DNA from: a virus
Length of the DNA stretch: 55,423 nt
Reading direction: 5' to 3' (one strand)
IMG/VR virus record: IMGVR_UViG_3300042892_000300
Span: 1-55,423 of that record
The first letter of the stretch is position 1. Every line of letters begins with the position of its first letter. A model generated the notes under the pieces. That model made no database searches. It had not been told where the DNA came from and saw only the letters and a program-made list of their open reading frames with translations. Positions 38,806-47,052 of this stretch are shown here, in pieces. Both the position numbers and the translations under genes were made by a program.

Positions 38806-41243
38806 TATGCTTCCCTCAACCCAGTGGGGGTCTCTGCGAGGTGGATAGCACGGATACGGACTGTACCTTCCACACTCACTTCGAAGGTATCCGAGCGATA
38901 CCCCGTAGGGAGGCGGAACACAGTGCCGCTGTTCAGCGAAGACTCGTAGATAAGCGCCTTGTCGACCCAGAGTTTGAACGTGACTTCATCCCCCGCAGAC
39001 CACAGCATCGTCTCGCTCTGCCACTGCTGTGTGGCAGCATTCCACAGCGTGGTGATAGATGTGTAGTCGGCGATTACCCGAGCGGCACCGAGGTTCAACA
39101 TGTCCTTGGTCTTGATGACCTTAGACTTCCAAGTCTGTACAGACGGCGGCTGTGTTAGATCATCCCACTGATAGATGTCTCCGTCGCTGCCGTCGACGTA
39201 GAACAGATGTCCAGCTACAGGGTCGTACCAAGAGGCAGAGAAGCTGTAGTCTAGGTTGACATACTGCCCTCCTACCGATGGAACTGGTTCGAAAGTGAAC
39301 CCTCCCGTAGAGTGCGAAGCTAGATAAGCATCACCGTAGAACGCGCCGACAACGGTAGAGGGGTCAAGCTCCTCGCTCCATGTATCATTGTTGAAGTTCG
39401 TCTTGGTTGCGAGCATCGGACCGCCACCGGTAGAATACACAGCCATGCCATCATGAGACGGCCAGATAACTCCATAGTTCATGGAGACGATACCCTTGCG
39501 GTTGAGGCAAGGGTACAGAACATCGACACGCTGGACAGTTATGACCGCTGGGTCGTTGCCTTGTAAGATGTATGGGTAGCCCTCAGTCAGAACGAGGATC
39601 GAGCCATTGGTCAGCGCAAGCCCTACGATGTTGTACTCAAACGTCTTGGCATAAAGCTGCGGCCATGCGTGGGGCCTCCCGGGTTCCGAGAGATACAGCT
39701 TGTTACCCACAAAGCCGACGAGGATATTATTCTGTGCAGCGATCACCCCCTGCAAGTCGTTCGGTGGTGCATCATACTCATCGGACGCGAGCACGTCGGC
39801 CAAGTTCAGTGGATCGAAGTCGTCGATGAAAGCATAGTTACCACCGTCGCCCCAGTAGCGCGCCGTGTCTGTAGTCTGGTCCTCGCTCACATCCATGAAC
39901 ATGGTGCCTGCGGCCACGGTTGTGCTGGCAACATTCGCCGCCGTCTGCGCATACTCAAACGTGTAGTCGTCGACGATGTCAGTCACGATACCACCGGAGA
40001 TATCGAACGACGCCTGTGAGCAGCCTGAAATCTTGAACCGATCTTCGATGCCGAGATTGTGCGGGAAGGCCAGCGTCACTCGCGATACGTTCGCTGTGCG
40101 CTGCACCAAGGTCAGCGCCGTAGGGAACCACAGGGTCTTGAGTCGGAAGTACTCCGCATCCCCCGCTGTAGCGAGAGTGCGATACAGTCGAACACCACGG
40201 ACGAAGTTGTTCCCCTCCGGCTTCGCAGTGGGTAGGTCAGGGATCGTGACGATCACCCCATCCTTGACGTAGATATCAGTAGAGGGGTCGGACGCAATTG
40301 ACTCCTCGTCCCATGGCGTCATCCATGTGAAAACATACGAGCGCGACTGCGGAGGGCTACCTAAGTCGACCCGACCTGAGTAGTTGGTCGTCGTCGTGAC
40401 TCTGGGTCCGGGGCTGAAGTAGGTGAACGACGTGTCGTTCACCACTGTGATCGCGGTGCTTGTCGCGTTGAAGGTACGGATGTCCATGCGGACGCCGCCG
40501 GTCAGACTCTCGATTGTTGGGACCGTGATGGTGAAGGTCCCCGAGGTTACACCCGAGATAACGTAGCTGCCGTTTGCCGGACGTGGGTTGTCTCCGGCGT
40601 TGCCGCCAGATGTGAACTCTAGGGTGACAGACGCGCCGTCTGATAGGCCATGGCCACTGATGCTGATTGTGACAGTCGAGGACGACTGAGAGTACGTCCC
40701 GCCCATGAACGTGAAGCCCGTGATCGTGACGCTCGCACCGTCACGCAGACCGTGAGGGGTAGTCGTTACAATCGTGGCCGTGTTGTTGACATCACGCGCG
40801 TAGCTCACCGTAGTCTCGGTGGCAAACTCAGTCACTTCTGTTGTCAGCTTCTCAGTCGGAAGCGGTAGGCCGAGGTCGTAGTACCCAATGGGGTAGGCAC
40901 CGACACCCGTGGTAGCCAGCAGATAGTTGCTCACCTTCGGGACGCCGTCCCCTGTGTAGTAGAACCGTTGGTCGTCCAGTTCAGACGCGGTCACGATAGC
41001 GATGTTCACATCGGTCAACCATGACAACCACTTGTAGGCCCCTCCGCTATCACGCAAGGCGTAGAGAGTCCGGATTACGCCAGTACGCCCGCAGTTGTCG
41101 GTGATCACGGGTTGCGGGTACGGGATCAGATCACCCGAGTAGAGCTTACAGTTGTTGGCAATCTGACTGGCAGTATCCGGCAGCAACTCCGGAGATACCT
41201 TCGGCGCAATGCCGAGGAAGGTTGTGATCTTGACGCCAGCCAT
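38805..41243 (-). CDS. Tail nozzle-like protein, T7 gp12-like position
   Basis: The 812-residue protein starts at the ATG at 41243 after AAGGTAATACC. It is beta-rich throughout, with segments typical of nozzle and tail-tubular proteins (KITTFLGIAPKVSPELLPDT early on, then many SVTIT-type strands). A propeller-like second half ends in RIRAIHLAETPTG. The gene precedes the gp13-14-15-16-like cluster in the same order as T7 gp12. It should form the distal tail tube. Assignment rests on size, composition and order. Confidence 0.75.
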   Translation of the reverse strand: MAGVKITTFLGIAPKVSPELLPDTASQIANNCKLYSGDLIPYPQPVITDNCGRTGVIRTLYALRDSGGAYKWLSWLTDVNIAIVTASELDDQRFYYTGDGVPKVSNYLLATTGVGAYPIGYYDLGLPLPTEKLTTEVTEFATETTVSYARDVNNTATIVTTTPHGLRDGASVTITGFTFMGGTYSQSSSTVTISISGHGLSDGASVTLEFTSGGNAGDNPRPANGSYVISGVTSGTFTITVPTIESLTGGVRMDIRTFNATSTAITVVNDTSFTYFSPGPRVTTTTNYSGRVDLGSPPQSRSYVFTWMTPWDEESIASDPSTDIYVKDGVIVTIPDLPTAKPEGNNFVRGVRLYRTLATAGDAEYFRLKTLWFPTALTLVQRTANVSRVTLAFPHNLGIEDRFKISGCSQASFDISGGIVTDIVDDYTFEYAQTAANVASTTVAAGTMFMDVSEDQTTDTARYWGDGGNYAFIDDFDPLNLADVLASDEYDAPPNDLQGVIAAQNNILVGFVGNKLYLSEPGRPHAWPQLYAKTFEYNIVGLALTNGSILVLTEGYPYILQGNDPAVITVQRVDVLYPCLNRKGIVSMNYGVIWPSHDGMAVYSTGGGPMLATKTNFNNDTWSEELDPSTVVGAFYGDAYLASHSTGGFTFEPVPSVGGQYVNLDYSFSASWYDPVAGHLFYVDGSDGDIYQWDDLTQPPSVQTWKSKVIKTKDMLNLGAARVIADYTSITTLWNAATQQWQSETMLWSAGDEVTFKLWVDKALIYESSLNSGTVFRLPTGYRSDTFEVSVEGTVRIRAIHLAETPTGLREA

Positions 41244-41257
41244 GGTATTACCTTAAC

Positions 41258-41500
41258 CTAAGTTCCCTTCTGGGGACAGTCTGAATCGCACAGACACACC
41301 CACTTAGAGTTGTGCGCCTCGATTACCGCTACCGTCTCCGGTGTGTCTCTGATGCCGTCGTACCCCAGTGGTTGGGCGATAGCACAATAGCTATCGAGTG
41401 GTACGAGTCCGGTCAAAGCGGTTGCGCAGCCGCTCATCACGGGCAGGATCAGACACAGCGACAGTCGCATCGGCCAGTTCAATCTTGCTTTCCACAACAT
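41258..41500 (-). CDS. Rz1: Outer-membrane spanin (Rz1-like lipoprotein)
   Basis: The 80-residue protein starts at the ATG at 41500 with a perfect AAGGAG eight bases upstream. The N-terminus is a short signal peptide ending in a lipobox (LPVMSGC, Cys25), then a Gln/Pro-poor but Cys-rich tail (SYCAIAQPL, WVCLCDSDCPQK). This is the typical form of alphaproteobacterial and marine phage Rz1-like lipoproteins. It overlaps the preceding ORF out of frame by about 110 bases, as many Rz1 genes do with Rz. It fuses the outer membrane in lysis. Confidence 0.8.
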   Translation of the reverse strand: MLWKARLNWPMRLSLCLILPVMSGCATALTGLVPLDSYCAIAQPLGYDGIRDTPETVAVIEAHNSKWVCLCDSDCPQKGT

Positions 41501-41612
41501 CAGCCGTCTCCTTTATGACTTCCTGCCGTCCCTGCTTTATCCAATGCTCACGGTCAAAATACGCGAATGCCCGTTCGATCAGAGCCAACAGGGACGACAG
41601 GAGCCGGATCAC
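41391..41612 (-). CDS. Inner-membrane spanin-like protein (Rz-like, short)
   Basis: The 73-residue protein starts at GTG in a GTGA overlap with the holin. It has a moderately hydrophobic, amphipathic N-terminus (IRLLSSLLALIERAFAYFDR) and a charged helical rest (VVESKIELADATVAVSDPAR). It overlaps the spanin lipoprotein gene, which is the Rz/Rz1 arrangement. It is half the length of typical Rz proteins (about 150), and its membrane segment is weak, so it might be a different partner. Confidence 0.6.
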   Translation of the reverse strand: MIRLLSSLLALIERAFAYFDREHWIKQGRQEVIKETADVVESKIELADATVAVSDPARDERLRNRFDRTRTTR

Positions 41613-41782
41613 TCGGCGTGGTCTGCCAAGACGATAGCAATCAAGCCAGCGACGGCAGCAATGGCTGAAGCCGCAGCAGCATAGAGATCACTGGAGACGC
41701 CGAGCGCCAGCGCCAGACCCGATAGGCCCGCGTAGGTCGATGGTTCTTTCAAGCGGTTCAGAACGAAGTTTACGATAGACAT
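41609..41782 (-). CDS. Holin
   Basis: I choose the ATG at 41782 (57 residues, MSIVNFVLNRLKEPSTYAGL) after AAGGAA; a start at 41863 would overlap the endolysin gene. Two hydrophobic helices (about residues 17-30, and 33-53 with AAAASAIAAVAGLIAIVL) make it a typical class II holin. It ends in DHAE. It lies directly after the endolysin and before the spanins, and should set lysis timing by opening the inner membrane. Confidence 0.85.
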   Translation of the reverse strand: MSIVNFVLNRLKEPSTYAGLSGLALALGVSSDLYAAAASAIAAVAGLIAIVLADHAE

Positions 41783-41784
41783 GT

Positions 41785-42177
41785 TTAAGTTCCTTTCGGG
41801 TATAACTTCCAAGGCAATTCCCAGTGCGGGCCGTCCTTGAAAGTTCGCCAGTCGCCGCCCCAAACGAGCGGGACACTCTCGGCCAAAGCAGCGGCCTTTA
41901 TGATCTTAGCCAGCCGGTGATACAGAGGCCAGTCCCAAGATACGCCATCGCCTACCATTGGCGCAAGATCGACAGCGTGGCCAGTCAGGTGACGCGAGTT
42001 CAGCGTCTTGGTGGCACCGTTCTTCATCAGCACCTGTTGCCGCGCCAGCGTCCGCCGTCCCTCTAGCACCGTGAAGTCCAGATCGGACATGACCGCCGCG
42101 CGCTTTACGACACGCACTAGATCGGGATGCACATCCTGAAGGCGTGATAGCGAGCGCGGGCCTAGAACGATGCTCAT
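41785..42177 (-). CDS. Endolysin, M15-type peptidase
   Basis: The 130-residue protein is a compact single-domain D-alanyl-D-alanine or L-alanyl-D-glutamate peptidase. The zinc and catalytic pattern SRHLTGHAVDL (H63, H67, D70) and DGPHWEL (H118) is intact. It starts at the ATG at 42177. It has no secretion signal, so the holin must release it. It is part of the lysis set holin, spanins and endolysin. A second M15-type gene lies at 34072-34425 in the virion genes. Confidence 0.9.
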   Translation of the reverse strand: MSIVLGPRSLSRLQDVHPDLVRVVKRAAVMSDLDFTVLEGRRTLARQQVLMKNGATKTLNSRHLTGHAVDLAPMVGDGVSWDWPLYHRLAKIIKAAALAESVPLVWGGDWRTFKDGPHWELPWKLYPKGT

Positions 42178-42180
42178 ATG

Positions 42181-43227
42181 CTATTCCTTCTGCCGCAGGA
42201 ACGTGAGGAAATCTGCCGCCATCTCGACGTTATCGAACGCCTGTACCAGCGGGCGCTGGCCGGGGCGTGGCGTCACGACTGTCACCACCGACTGCCCGTC
42301 GCGCTGCTCCGTGAACTGGCCTTTGAGGGCGTAATCATCCGCATCTTTGTAGCCACGCGCCCGCACCAGACAAGCCCTGCGCCCGCCGGGTAGCTCGACG
42401 TTGCCAGTCGCAAACGTGTGGATATGAAACGCCGCGTAGATGTCGGCGTGTTCGTCCATCATCGCCGCGCGTTTCAGGCCGTGCAGTTCGTTGTAGATCG
42501 AGCTACCCTTGAAGTTGTGCCGCGCCCAAACTGTAGCGTCTGAATTATCTGGCGACACCAGTTTCAGTTTGGCGTCCCAGTCGCGCATCAGGATGCGGTT
42601 GGTGTTGAGGCCCTCGAAGATGCGCTTGCCGGTATTCCACGTGTCGTGGTTCCCGAGCAGCCAAATCAGCCACCGGACACCTAAATCTTTCAACAGCCAT
42701 TCGACTAGTTCCCAGCCTTCGGACACCGTGGCCGACTGCTCGCCATAGAGCCGTTCCAGCCGACCGACCCAGTTGTTGATGCTATCGCCGCCATTCGCGC
42801 CGTACATGCCCTCGGTCTCGGCGCAGATGCGGGCATGACGCTCCACACTGTCGAGGTCGCAGAACGGATCGTCAAGGTGCGGATCGCCAAACCAACAGAT
42901 TCCGTATGGCCCGGAGATCGGAACCCGCACAGTCTGCCATGATGCAGCGCGGGCGTGATTGATGCGGAGATTGTTCCGCGCCTTCATGGTTGCCAGCCGC
43001 TCGCCAAACGGTAGGTCCGACGGCGGCAGAGGCTCAGCAACTGTTGCCTGATGCGCTAAACTGGCAGTCACAAAGTCAGCACCAAAAGTGCGCTTGAGGG
43101 CCTTTTGGATTGCACTGCGAGTACAGTTTAGTTTGTCGGCAGTGGCCTGCTGATTGCGCCCACACGCTTCCCACACGGCGATCCGCTCGGCGTCGATAGC
43201 CGCGAGATCAGTGTGTTGATTGGGCAT
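42181..43227 (-). CDS. Calcineurin-like metallophosphoesterase with N-terminal HTH
   Basis: I choose the ATG at 43227 (348 residues, MPNQHTDLAAIDAERIAVWE), which overlaps the upstream stop as TAATG; a 25-residue-longer start would cover the small Cys gene. A helix-turn-helix-like part (NQQATADKLNCTRSAIQKAL, residues 26-45) is followed by complete phosphoesterase motifs: GDPH (114-117), GGDSINN (147-152), GNHD (192-195) and FHIHTF near 275. Substrate is unknown; phage versions act on DNA ends or nucleotides. It lies between lysis and tail genes. Confidence 0.85.
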   Translation of the reverse strand: MPNQHTDLAAIDAERIAVWEACGRNQQATADKLNCTRSAIQKALKRTFGADFVTASLAHQATVAEPLPPSDLPFGERLATMKARNNLRINHARAASWQTVRVPISGPYGICWFGDPHLDDPFCDLDSVERHARICAETEGMYGANGGDSINNWVGRLERLYGEQSATVSEGWELVEWLLKDLGVRWLIWLLGNHDTWNTGKRIFEGLNTNRILMRDWDAKLKLVSPDNSDATVWARHNFKGSSIYNELHGLKRAAMMDEHADIYAAFHIHTFATGNVELPGGRRACLVRARGYKDADDYALKGQFTEQRDGQSVVTVVTPRPGQRPLVQAFDNVEMAADFLTFLRQKE

Positions 43228-43379
43228 TACTTCTTGCTCTTGGCTTTCAGCAGGCACTTGCCAGCAGCTTTGCACTTGGCTGGCGATGGGCACTTCGCGC
43301 ATGGCTTGAACACCATGCCGCCTTTTTTGAACGTCATTGTAGGCTCAGTGGTCCGGGGGCCGACATATTTAGCGGGCAT
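43227..43379 (-). CDS. 50-residue Cys/Lys-rich small protein
   Basis: This short ORF starts at the ATG at 43379 after AAGGAAGA and ends in a TAATG overlap with the phosphoesterase gene. The product has PCAKCPSPAKCKAAGKC, giving four Cys in a CxxC-x5-C-x5-C pattern, followed by a basic tail (KAKSKK). It could bind a metal or nucleic acid. Good ribosome-binding sites on both sides of the overlap support it as a gene. No family is recognised. Confidence 0.7.
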   Translation of the reverse strand: MPAKYVGPRTTEPTMTFKKGGMVFKPCAKCPSPAKCKAAGKCLLKAKSKK

Positions 43380-43662
43380 TACGGTCTTCCTTCTTGTTGA
43401 GCTTTTCGAACAGTACGTTCAGTGTGTCATCGACGTGCTTGAAACCGGCTTTCATATCGTGGCGTATGTCGCGCAAGTCAGTCTTAATGTCCGAGATCGC
43501 ATCCTTGAAGTCGTCCTTACGCACGTAGACCTCCGGCAAATCCTTCTCGATGGAACGCAGATCGTCCTTCAAGTCGCGGATTGCATCCCAGATAACTTTG
43601 AGAATCCAACCGATGGACGCCCCAAACCCTGCGAATAGCCAGTTGATAATCGTCTGATCCAC
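43369..43662 (-). CDS. Membrane-anchored coiled-coil protein
   Basis: The 97-residue protein starts MDQTIINWLFAGFGASIG, with one hydrophobic helix (about residues 4-25), then a heptad-rich charged helix (DAIRDLKDDLRSIEKDLPEV, DIKTDLRDIRHDMKAGFK). It ends in KEDRNAR. Its location in the lysis and tail area and its layout (N-terminal anchor, long coiled coil) suggest a holin partner, spanin-like protein or signal-arrest factor; I recall similar unnamed proteins in phages. No function is assigned. Confidence 0.7.
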   Translation of the reverse strand: MDQTIINWLFAGFGASIGWILKVIWDAIRDLKDDLRSIEKDLPEVYVRKDDFKDAISDIKTDLRDIRHDMKAGFKHVDDTLNVLFEKLNKKEDRNAR

Positions 43663-43665
43663 AGT

Positions 43666-44193
43666 CTACTTTCCCTGTCGACGAGTATCAATTTCTTCCA
43701 TGGCGTCGAGAAGACACTGGAAGGTTCCTCTGGCCGCATCGGTCAGTGCACCTTTAAGCCGAAGTGCTTGCACAAATGCTTCGGCCTCTGCCGGGTTGTG
43801 AAAGCGGACGTGCCGCTTCGGGAGTTCTCGGCCTGCCTCGGCAAACCGCTTCTCCATCACACGCCCACCGCGACGATGCGCGCCGACCAGCACATAGGCT
43901 GCGCCACCGATACGCTCGGGGGTTGTGAGTGTAGCTACAAACTGTCTCGCTGCCTGCACAGGTGTAGGTACAAGCGGCAGCATGTCGATAAGGTCGAGCG
44001 TTAGTTCCCCGGCTACCTGCACATAGGGCGGGACCCACGGGTCAATGGCTACATGGAGTGTATGCAGCACACCCAGCCAGTCGCACCAGTCTTGATCTGA
44101 GACTGTGGCATTGGACATGGTTTGACCCAGTGGGTGCGCCTCACACGCATGGTGTAAGTCGCGGGTAGATTCGTAGAGAGGTTTGGACTGCAT
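43666..44193 (-). CDS. Heme-oxygenase-like protein
   Basis: The 175-residue protein starts at the ATG at 44193 (ATGA overlap with the fibre gene), not the longer ORF start. It matches the bacterial heme oxygenase layout: an early STRDLHHACEAHPLG segment (His14/15, where the proximal heme ligand of the family lies), then GGAAYVLVGAHRRGGRV (residues 96-112), which corresponds to the family's ALYVLEGSxxGG distal-helix signature. The end is helical. Length is slightly short (usual 190-220). Heme cleavage, heme-free relatives or a purely structural role are all possible. It sits among tail fibre and lysis genes. Confidence 0.65.
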   Translation of the reverse strand: MQSKPLYESTRDLHHACEAHPLGQTMSNATVSDQDWCDWLGVLHTLHVAIDPWVPPYVQVAGELTLDLIDMLPLVPTPVQAARQFVATLTTPERIGGAAYVLVGAHRRGGRVMEKRFAEAGRELPKRHVRFHNPAEAEAFVQALRLKGALTDAARGTFQCLLDAMEEIDTRRQGK

Positions 44194-45479
44194 CAGGCGA
44201 ACACCGACAGCAGCCCAGCAGACGGACCACCCACACCCGCGCCCTCGCGCGACCATCGCACTGACCATCCGGCAGGGACCACTCCGCTAAGAGTAATTGG
44301 ATAGCTGAACGAGGACCCAGATGAGTTCTGATGAAACCTCGCGTCCATTGCGTAAGATGTCCCGCCGTTGGGGGTTGTGACCTGTATGTAGGTATTACCA
44401 AAATTACCGGCAGGTACCGTCGTTTCCACTACTATTACAACATAAGCAGTTCGCCCTGACACATTAACGTATGCCGTGTCTCCCGAAAACGCAGTTGGAT
44501 TCTGGTATACATTCGCGAAAACGCTAGTTGCGCCGGACGTGCCGGTCGGACCAGTGACACCCTGCGCGCCTGTTGGACCTGTCGGACCAGTGACCGTGCT
44601 AGCTGCACCAGTAGGACCAGTGGGGCCTGCACCCGTGGGACCGGTAGGACCACCAGCGGGACCTTGAGGGCCAGTAGGACCTGTAGGACCTACACCTGTA
44701 GGACCGGTAGGACCTGCACCGCCGGAACCAGTAGGACCAGTAGGACCACCGGCAGCGCCAGCGGGACCAGTAGGACCCACACCTGTAGGACCAGTAGCGC
44801 CAGCGGGACCAGTGGGACCTGCCGGACCAGCGACCGTACTTGCTGCACCCTGTGCGCCTGTCGGCCCCGTTGGACCGCCGCCAGATATACCTTGTGGACC
44901 CGAGGGTCCAGTGGGACCTGCGGCACCAGTGGGACCTCCACCTTGGGGACCGGTTGCACCGGTTGGCCCCGCAGCAGTAGAAGCCGTACCCTGCGGGCCG
45001 GTAGGACCTGTTGGGCCAATACCCCCAGTGGAACCTGATCCGGCAGGACCAGTCGGGCCGGGAGGACCGATGATCTGTCCGACGTTATTCCATGCCGAAC
45101 CGCTCCACACATAGAGGTCACCATCGGCAGTGACGATGTAGGCGTCGTTGACAGTATTACCTGTCGGAGGGAGGTTGCCGACGGTAGCGACAGTTCCTTT
45201 GAGGTTGATCGACGTGCCCTGAGCACCTTGTGCACCGGTAGGACCAGTTGCACCCGTAGGTCCCGTGGGACCGTTCGTACCCACGGGGCCGGTAGGACCG
45301 ACGACTCCGCCGTATGGAAGGGCGAGGTAGGCGCTAGTCCCGTTACCAACCTTGAACTTATTAGTATCTGTCTCCAACACAAGTTCGCGGTCGGCAAGAA
45401 CCGGGTTGAACGTCGTCCACCGCGCGAGCGTATCGCCACGCAATGCAAACCCAATGGTGGATGACGGAGTTATCGGCAT
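44193..45479 (-). CDS. Collagen-like tail fibre protein 1
   Basis: The 428-residue protein begins [20 protein letters not shown], and the first ~60 residues match the Mtd-type or fibre N-terminal head ([20 protein letters not shown], then KFKVGNG). Collagen-like GPTGPTG repeats run from about residue 60 to 320, interrupted by a short folded module ([20 protein letters not shown]). The C-terminal ~100 residues are a beta domain ([20 protein letters not shown]), likely the receptor-binding tip. It is a trimeric fibre. A paralogue is at 49217-50788. Confidence 0.85.
   Translation of the reverse strand: MPITPSSTIGFALRGDTLARWTTFNPVLADRELVLETDTNKFKVGNGTSAYLALPYGGVVGPTGPVGTNGPTGPTGATGPTGAQGAQGTSINLKGTVATVGNLPPTGNTVNDAYIVTADGDLYVWSGSAWNNVGQIIGPPGPTGPAGSGSTGGIGPTGPTGPQGTASTAAGPTGATGPQGGGPTGAAGPTGPSGPQGISGGGPTGPTGAQGAASTVAGPAGPTGPAGATGPTGVGPTGPAGAAGGPTGPTGSGGAGPTGPTGVGPTGPTGPQGPAGGPTGPTGAGPTGPTGAASTVTGPTGPTGAQGVTGPTGTSGATSVFANVYQNPTAFSGDTAYVNVSGRTAYVVIVVETTVPAGNFGNTYIQVTTPNGGTSYAMDARFHQNSSGSSFSYPITLSGVVPAGWSVRWSREGAGVGGPSAGLLSVFA
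44538..45075. repeat. Collagen-like Gly-Pro-Thr codon repeats
   Basis: The plus strand is a run of variants of ggtaggaccagtagg and ggaccagtggg, the complement of codons for GPTG triplets. It resembles a 9-bp imperfect repeat and covers most of the fibre gene's centre. A second similar tract lies at about 50050-50440 in the paralogue. Copy number should vary between strains by recombination. Confidence 0.75.
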
Positions 45480-45484
45480 CGGCT

Positions 45485-46546
45485 TTATGCCTCCAGCTTG
45501 GCCCGATAGAAGGCAAGGTTATTCTTCAGTCGTTCGTTAGTAGGTTCAAGTTGACAAGCCAACTCGCCCTGCTCCACGGCACCACTATACTCGTTAATGT
45601 GGAATGCAGCAATGGCCATAAGATCATGGGGCTTTGCCCCCCACACGGTCGGGTCCATGGTGTAGACCAAGGCTTTGTCCTTGATCTCCAGTGCCTGTGC
45701 AGCAGCATCATAACATGCCTGCCAGTCCTGATCTTGGTATGCCAGATCGGCGAGTTCAACCCAAGGTTCGCGTGTGTTCGGTGCTTCGACGGTGGCCTTC
45801 CGGTACCACTTGCGCGCTGTGTCCTGCTGCCCCAGTTTGGCATATGATTGCCCCAGTAACCGCATCGCATAGCACCGCTCATTCGCCCAGTTCGCCTGCG
45901 GATTATCGAGGTACTTCAGCAGCGCAACGATAGCGTCCACCCACTGGTTGTAAAAAGTTAGTTCGCGGGCGTAGTAGAAGGCGTTGCGCGGGCAGGCCGG
46001 GTCCTCTTTTACCGACAACTCTAGCAGATCGAGATACTGCCCTCGGCTTTTGCTAGGGTCGGGATGATGGCTGACCAGCAACACATCGGTGTGTGCATAG
46101 ACTTCTTTGATGCGACCATCGGGACGCGGGTACTCATGACATGGATGGTGCCAGTGATAGCCATGGCGCGCATGGATTTTTTCATAGTAGAAACTGATGC
46201 CGCTACCCCAGTCGAACTTGTACCGCAGCCGCGTCGTGTTTTCTTTCCAGACACGTTCGATCTCCTCACGCCATCCCGGCTCCATCACCTCATCGAGGTC
46301 GAGGCTGATGCACACATCAATATCACGGGGCACCAGCGCCAACGCAGCATCACGCGCTTTATCAAACCGCCAAGGGGTGATGCAGATGTCGTGCACCACA
46401 GCGCCATGTTCACGGGCTTTAGCAACGGTATCATCTGTGCTGCCGGTGTCGGCAATCATGACGAGGTCGGCGTCCTGCGCGGACGCGCAGAAACGCTCGA
46501 TAAACTCTTCTTCGTTCTTACTGATAGCGTAGATTGCGATCTTCAT
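45485..46546 (-). CDS. Glycosyltransferase family 2 with TPR-like tail
   Basis: The 353-residue protein starts at the ATG at 46546 after GGAGG. The first ~200 residues are GT2: [13 protein letters not shown] at residue ~8, [10 protein letters not shown] near 31, and a DxD-type motif in [10 protein letters not shown]. The C-terminal half is a helical repeat region ([40 protein letters not shown]) of TPR type. A glycosyltransferase among fibre genes may modify fibres, or host surface polysaccharide. Donor sugar and acceptor are unknown. Confidence 0.85.
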   Translation of the reverse strand: MKIAIYAISKNEEEFIERFCASAQDADLVMIADTGSTDDTVAKAREHGAVVHDICITPWRFDKARDAALALVPRDIDVCISLDLDEVMEPGWREEIERVWKENTTRLRYKFDWGSGISFYYEKIHARHGYHWHHPCHEYPRPDGRIKEVYAHTDVLLVSHHPDPSKSRGQYLDLLELSVKEDPACPRNAFYYARELTFYNQWVDAIVALLKYLDNPQANWANERCYAMRLLGQSYAKLGQQDTARKWYRKATVEAPNTREPWVELADLAYQDQDWQACYDAAAQALEIKDKALVYTMDPTVWGAKPHDLMAIAAFHINEYSGAVEQGELACQLEPTNERLKNNLAFYRAKLEA

Positions 46547-46581
46547 GGGGTGCCTCCGCCCGAGTTGCCACCCACGTTAGA

Positions 46582-47052
46582 TCACAACGGCGAGGTTGGC
46601 CAAGTGATATTAAATGGGTCGGTCTGCGTGTTTGGCACGTCGCGCAGGTCTTGGCGATAGGCGGACCATGCAACTCGCTGCTCGTCAGTCAGTGGGGCGT
46701 CGGCAATCTGCGTCCAATCCGTGCTGGCCAGCTTCCAACCGCGCAGATTGCGTACAGCGGTCCATTCCTGCTCAGTGCGGGCGACAACTTCGCCTAAGGC
46801 CATAGGTTGGACCGCCCACGTCTGCCGCCAGCGGCCATACTCGTCCTTGACCGGCGTGACTTCGACGGCCTTTTCAAACGTGGCGAGATCAGGTTGGTTG
46901 CTGAAGTCATACAGGCCGAAGCCCAGCGGCTCGATGTCTTCTGGGACGAACGGCCAAGAGAAGCTGGTGTTCGAGAACAACGCGCGGAAGTTGTCTTCCA
47001 CGATAGCATGGCCAACAGGCTGGCCATCAACGAGTTGAATGAACATGGTCAT
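46582..47052 (-). CDS. Fibre assembly or tail-assembly-chaperone-like protein
   Basis: The 156-residue protein begins at the ATG at 47052 in a TGATG overlap with the glycine-rich gene, not one codon earlier. It is acidic with a C-terminal pattern RNLRGWKLASTDWTQIADAP and an RQDLRDVP element, which I know from phage tail fibre assembly proteins (W-A-x-YRQxLRD type, PF16778-like). It lies directly after a fibre tip gene. It probably folds or positions fibres. Confidence 0.75.
   Translation of the reverse strand: MTMFIQLVDGQPVGHAIVEDNFRALFSNTSFSWPFVPEDIEPLGFGLYDFSNQPDLATFEKAVEVTPVKDEYGRWRQTWAVQPMALGEVVARTEQEWTAVRNLRGWKLASTDWTQIADAPLTDEQRVAWSAYRQDLRDVPNTQTDPFNITWPTSPL

Noticed and set aside
41783-41863. 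Longer holin start at 41863
   Set aside because: It would overlap the endolysin gene by about 80 bases and adds a sequence with no holin feature; the ATG at 41782 has AAGGAA upstream.
44194-44268. Longer start of the heme-oxygenase-like gene
   Set aside because: The added residues are rich in Trp, Cys and Gly, are antisense-like to the fibre gene frame and cross an ATGA junction that gives a better start.
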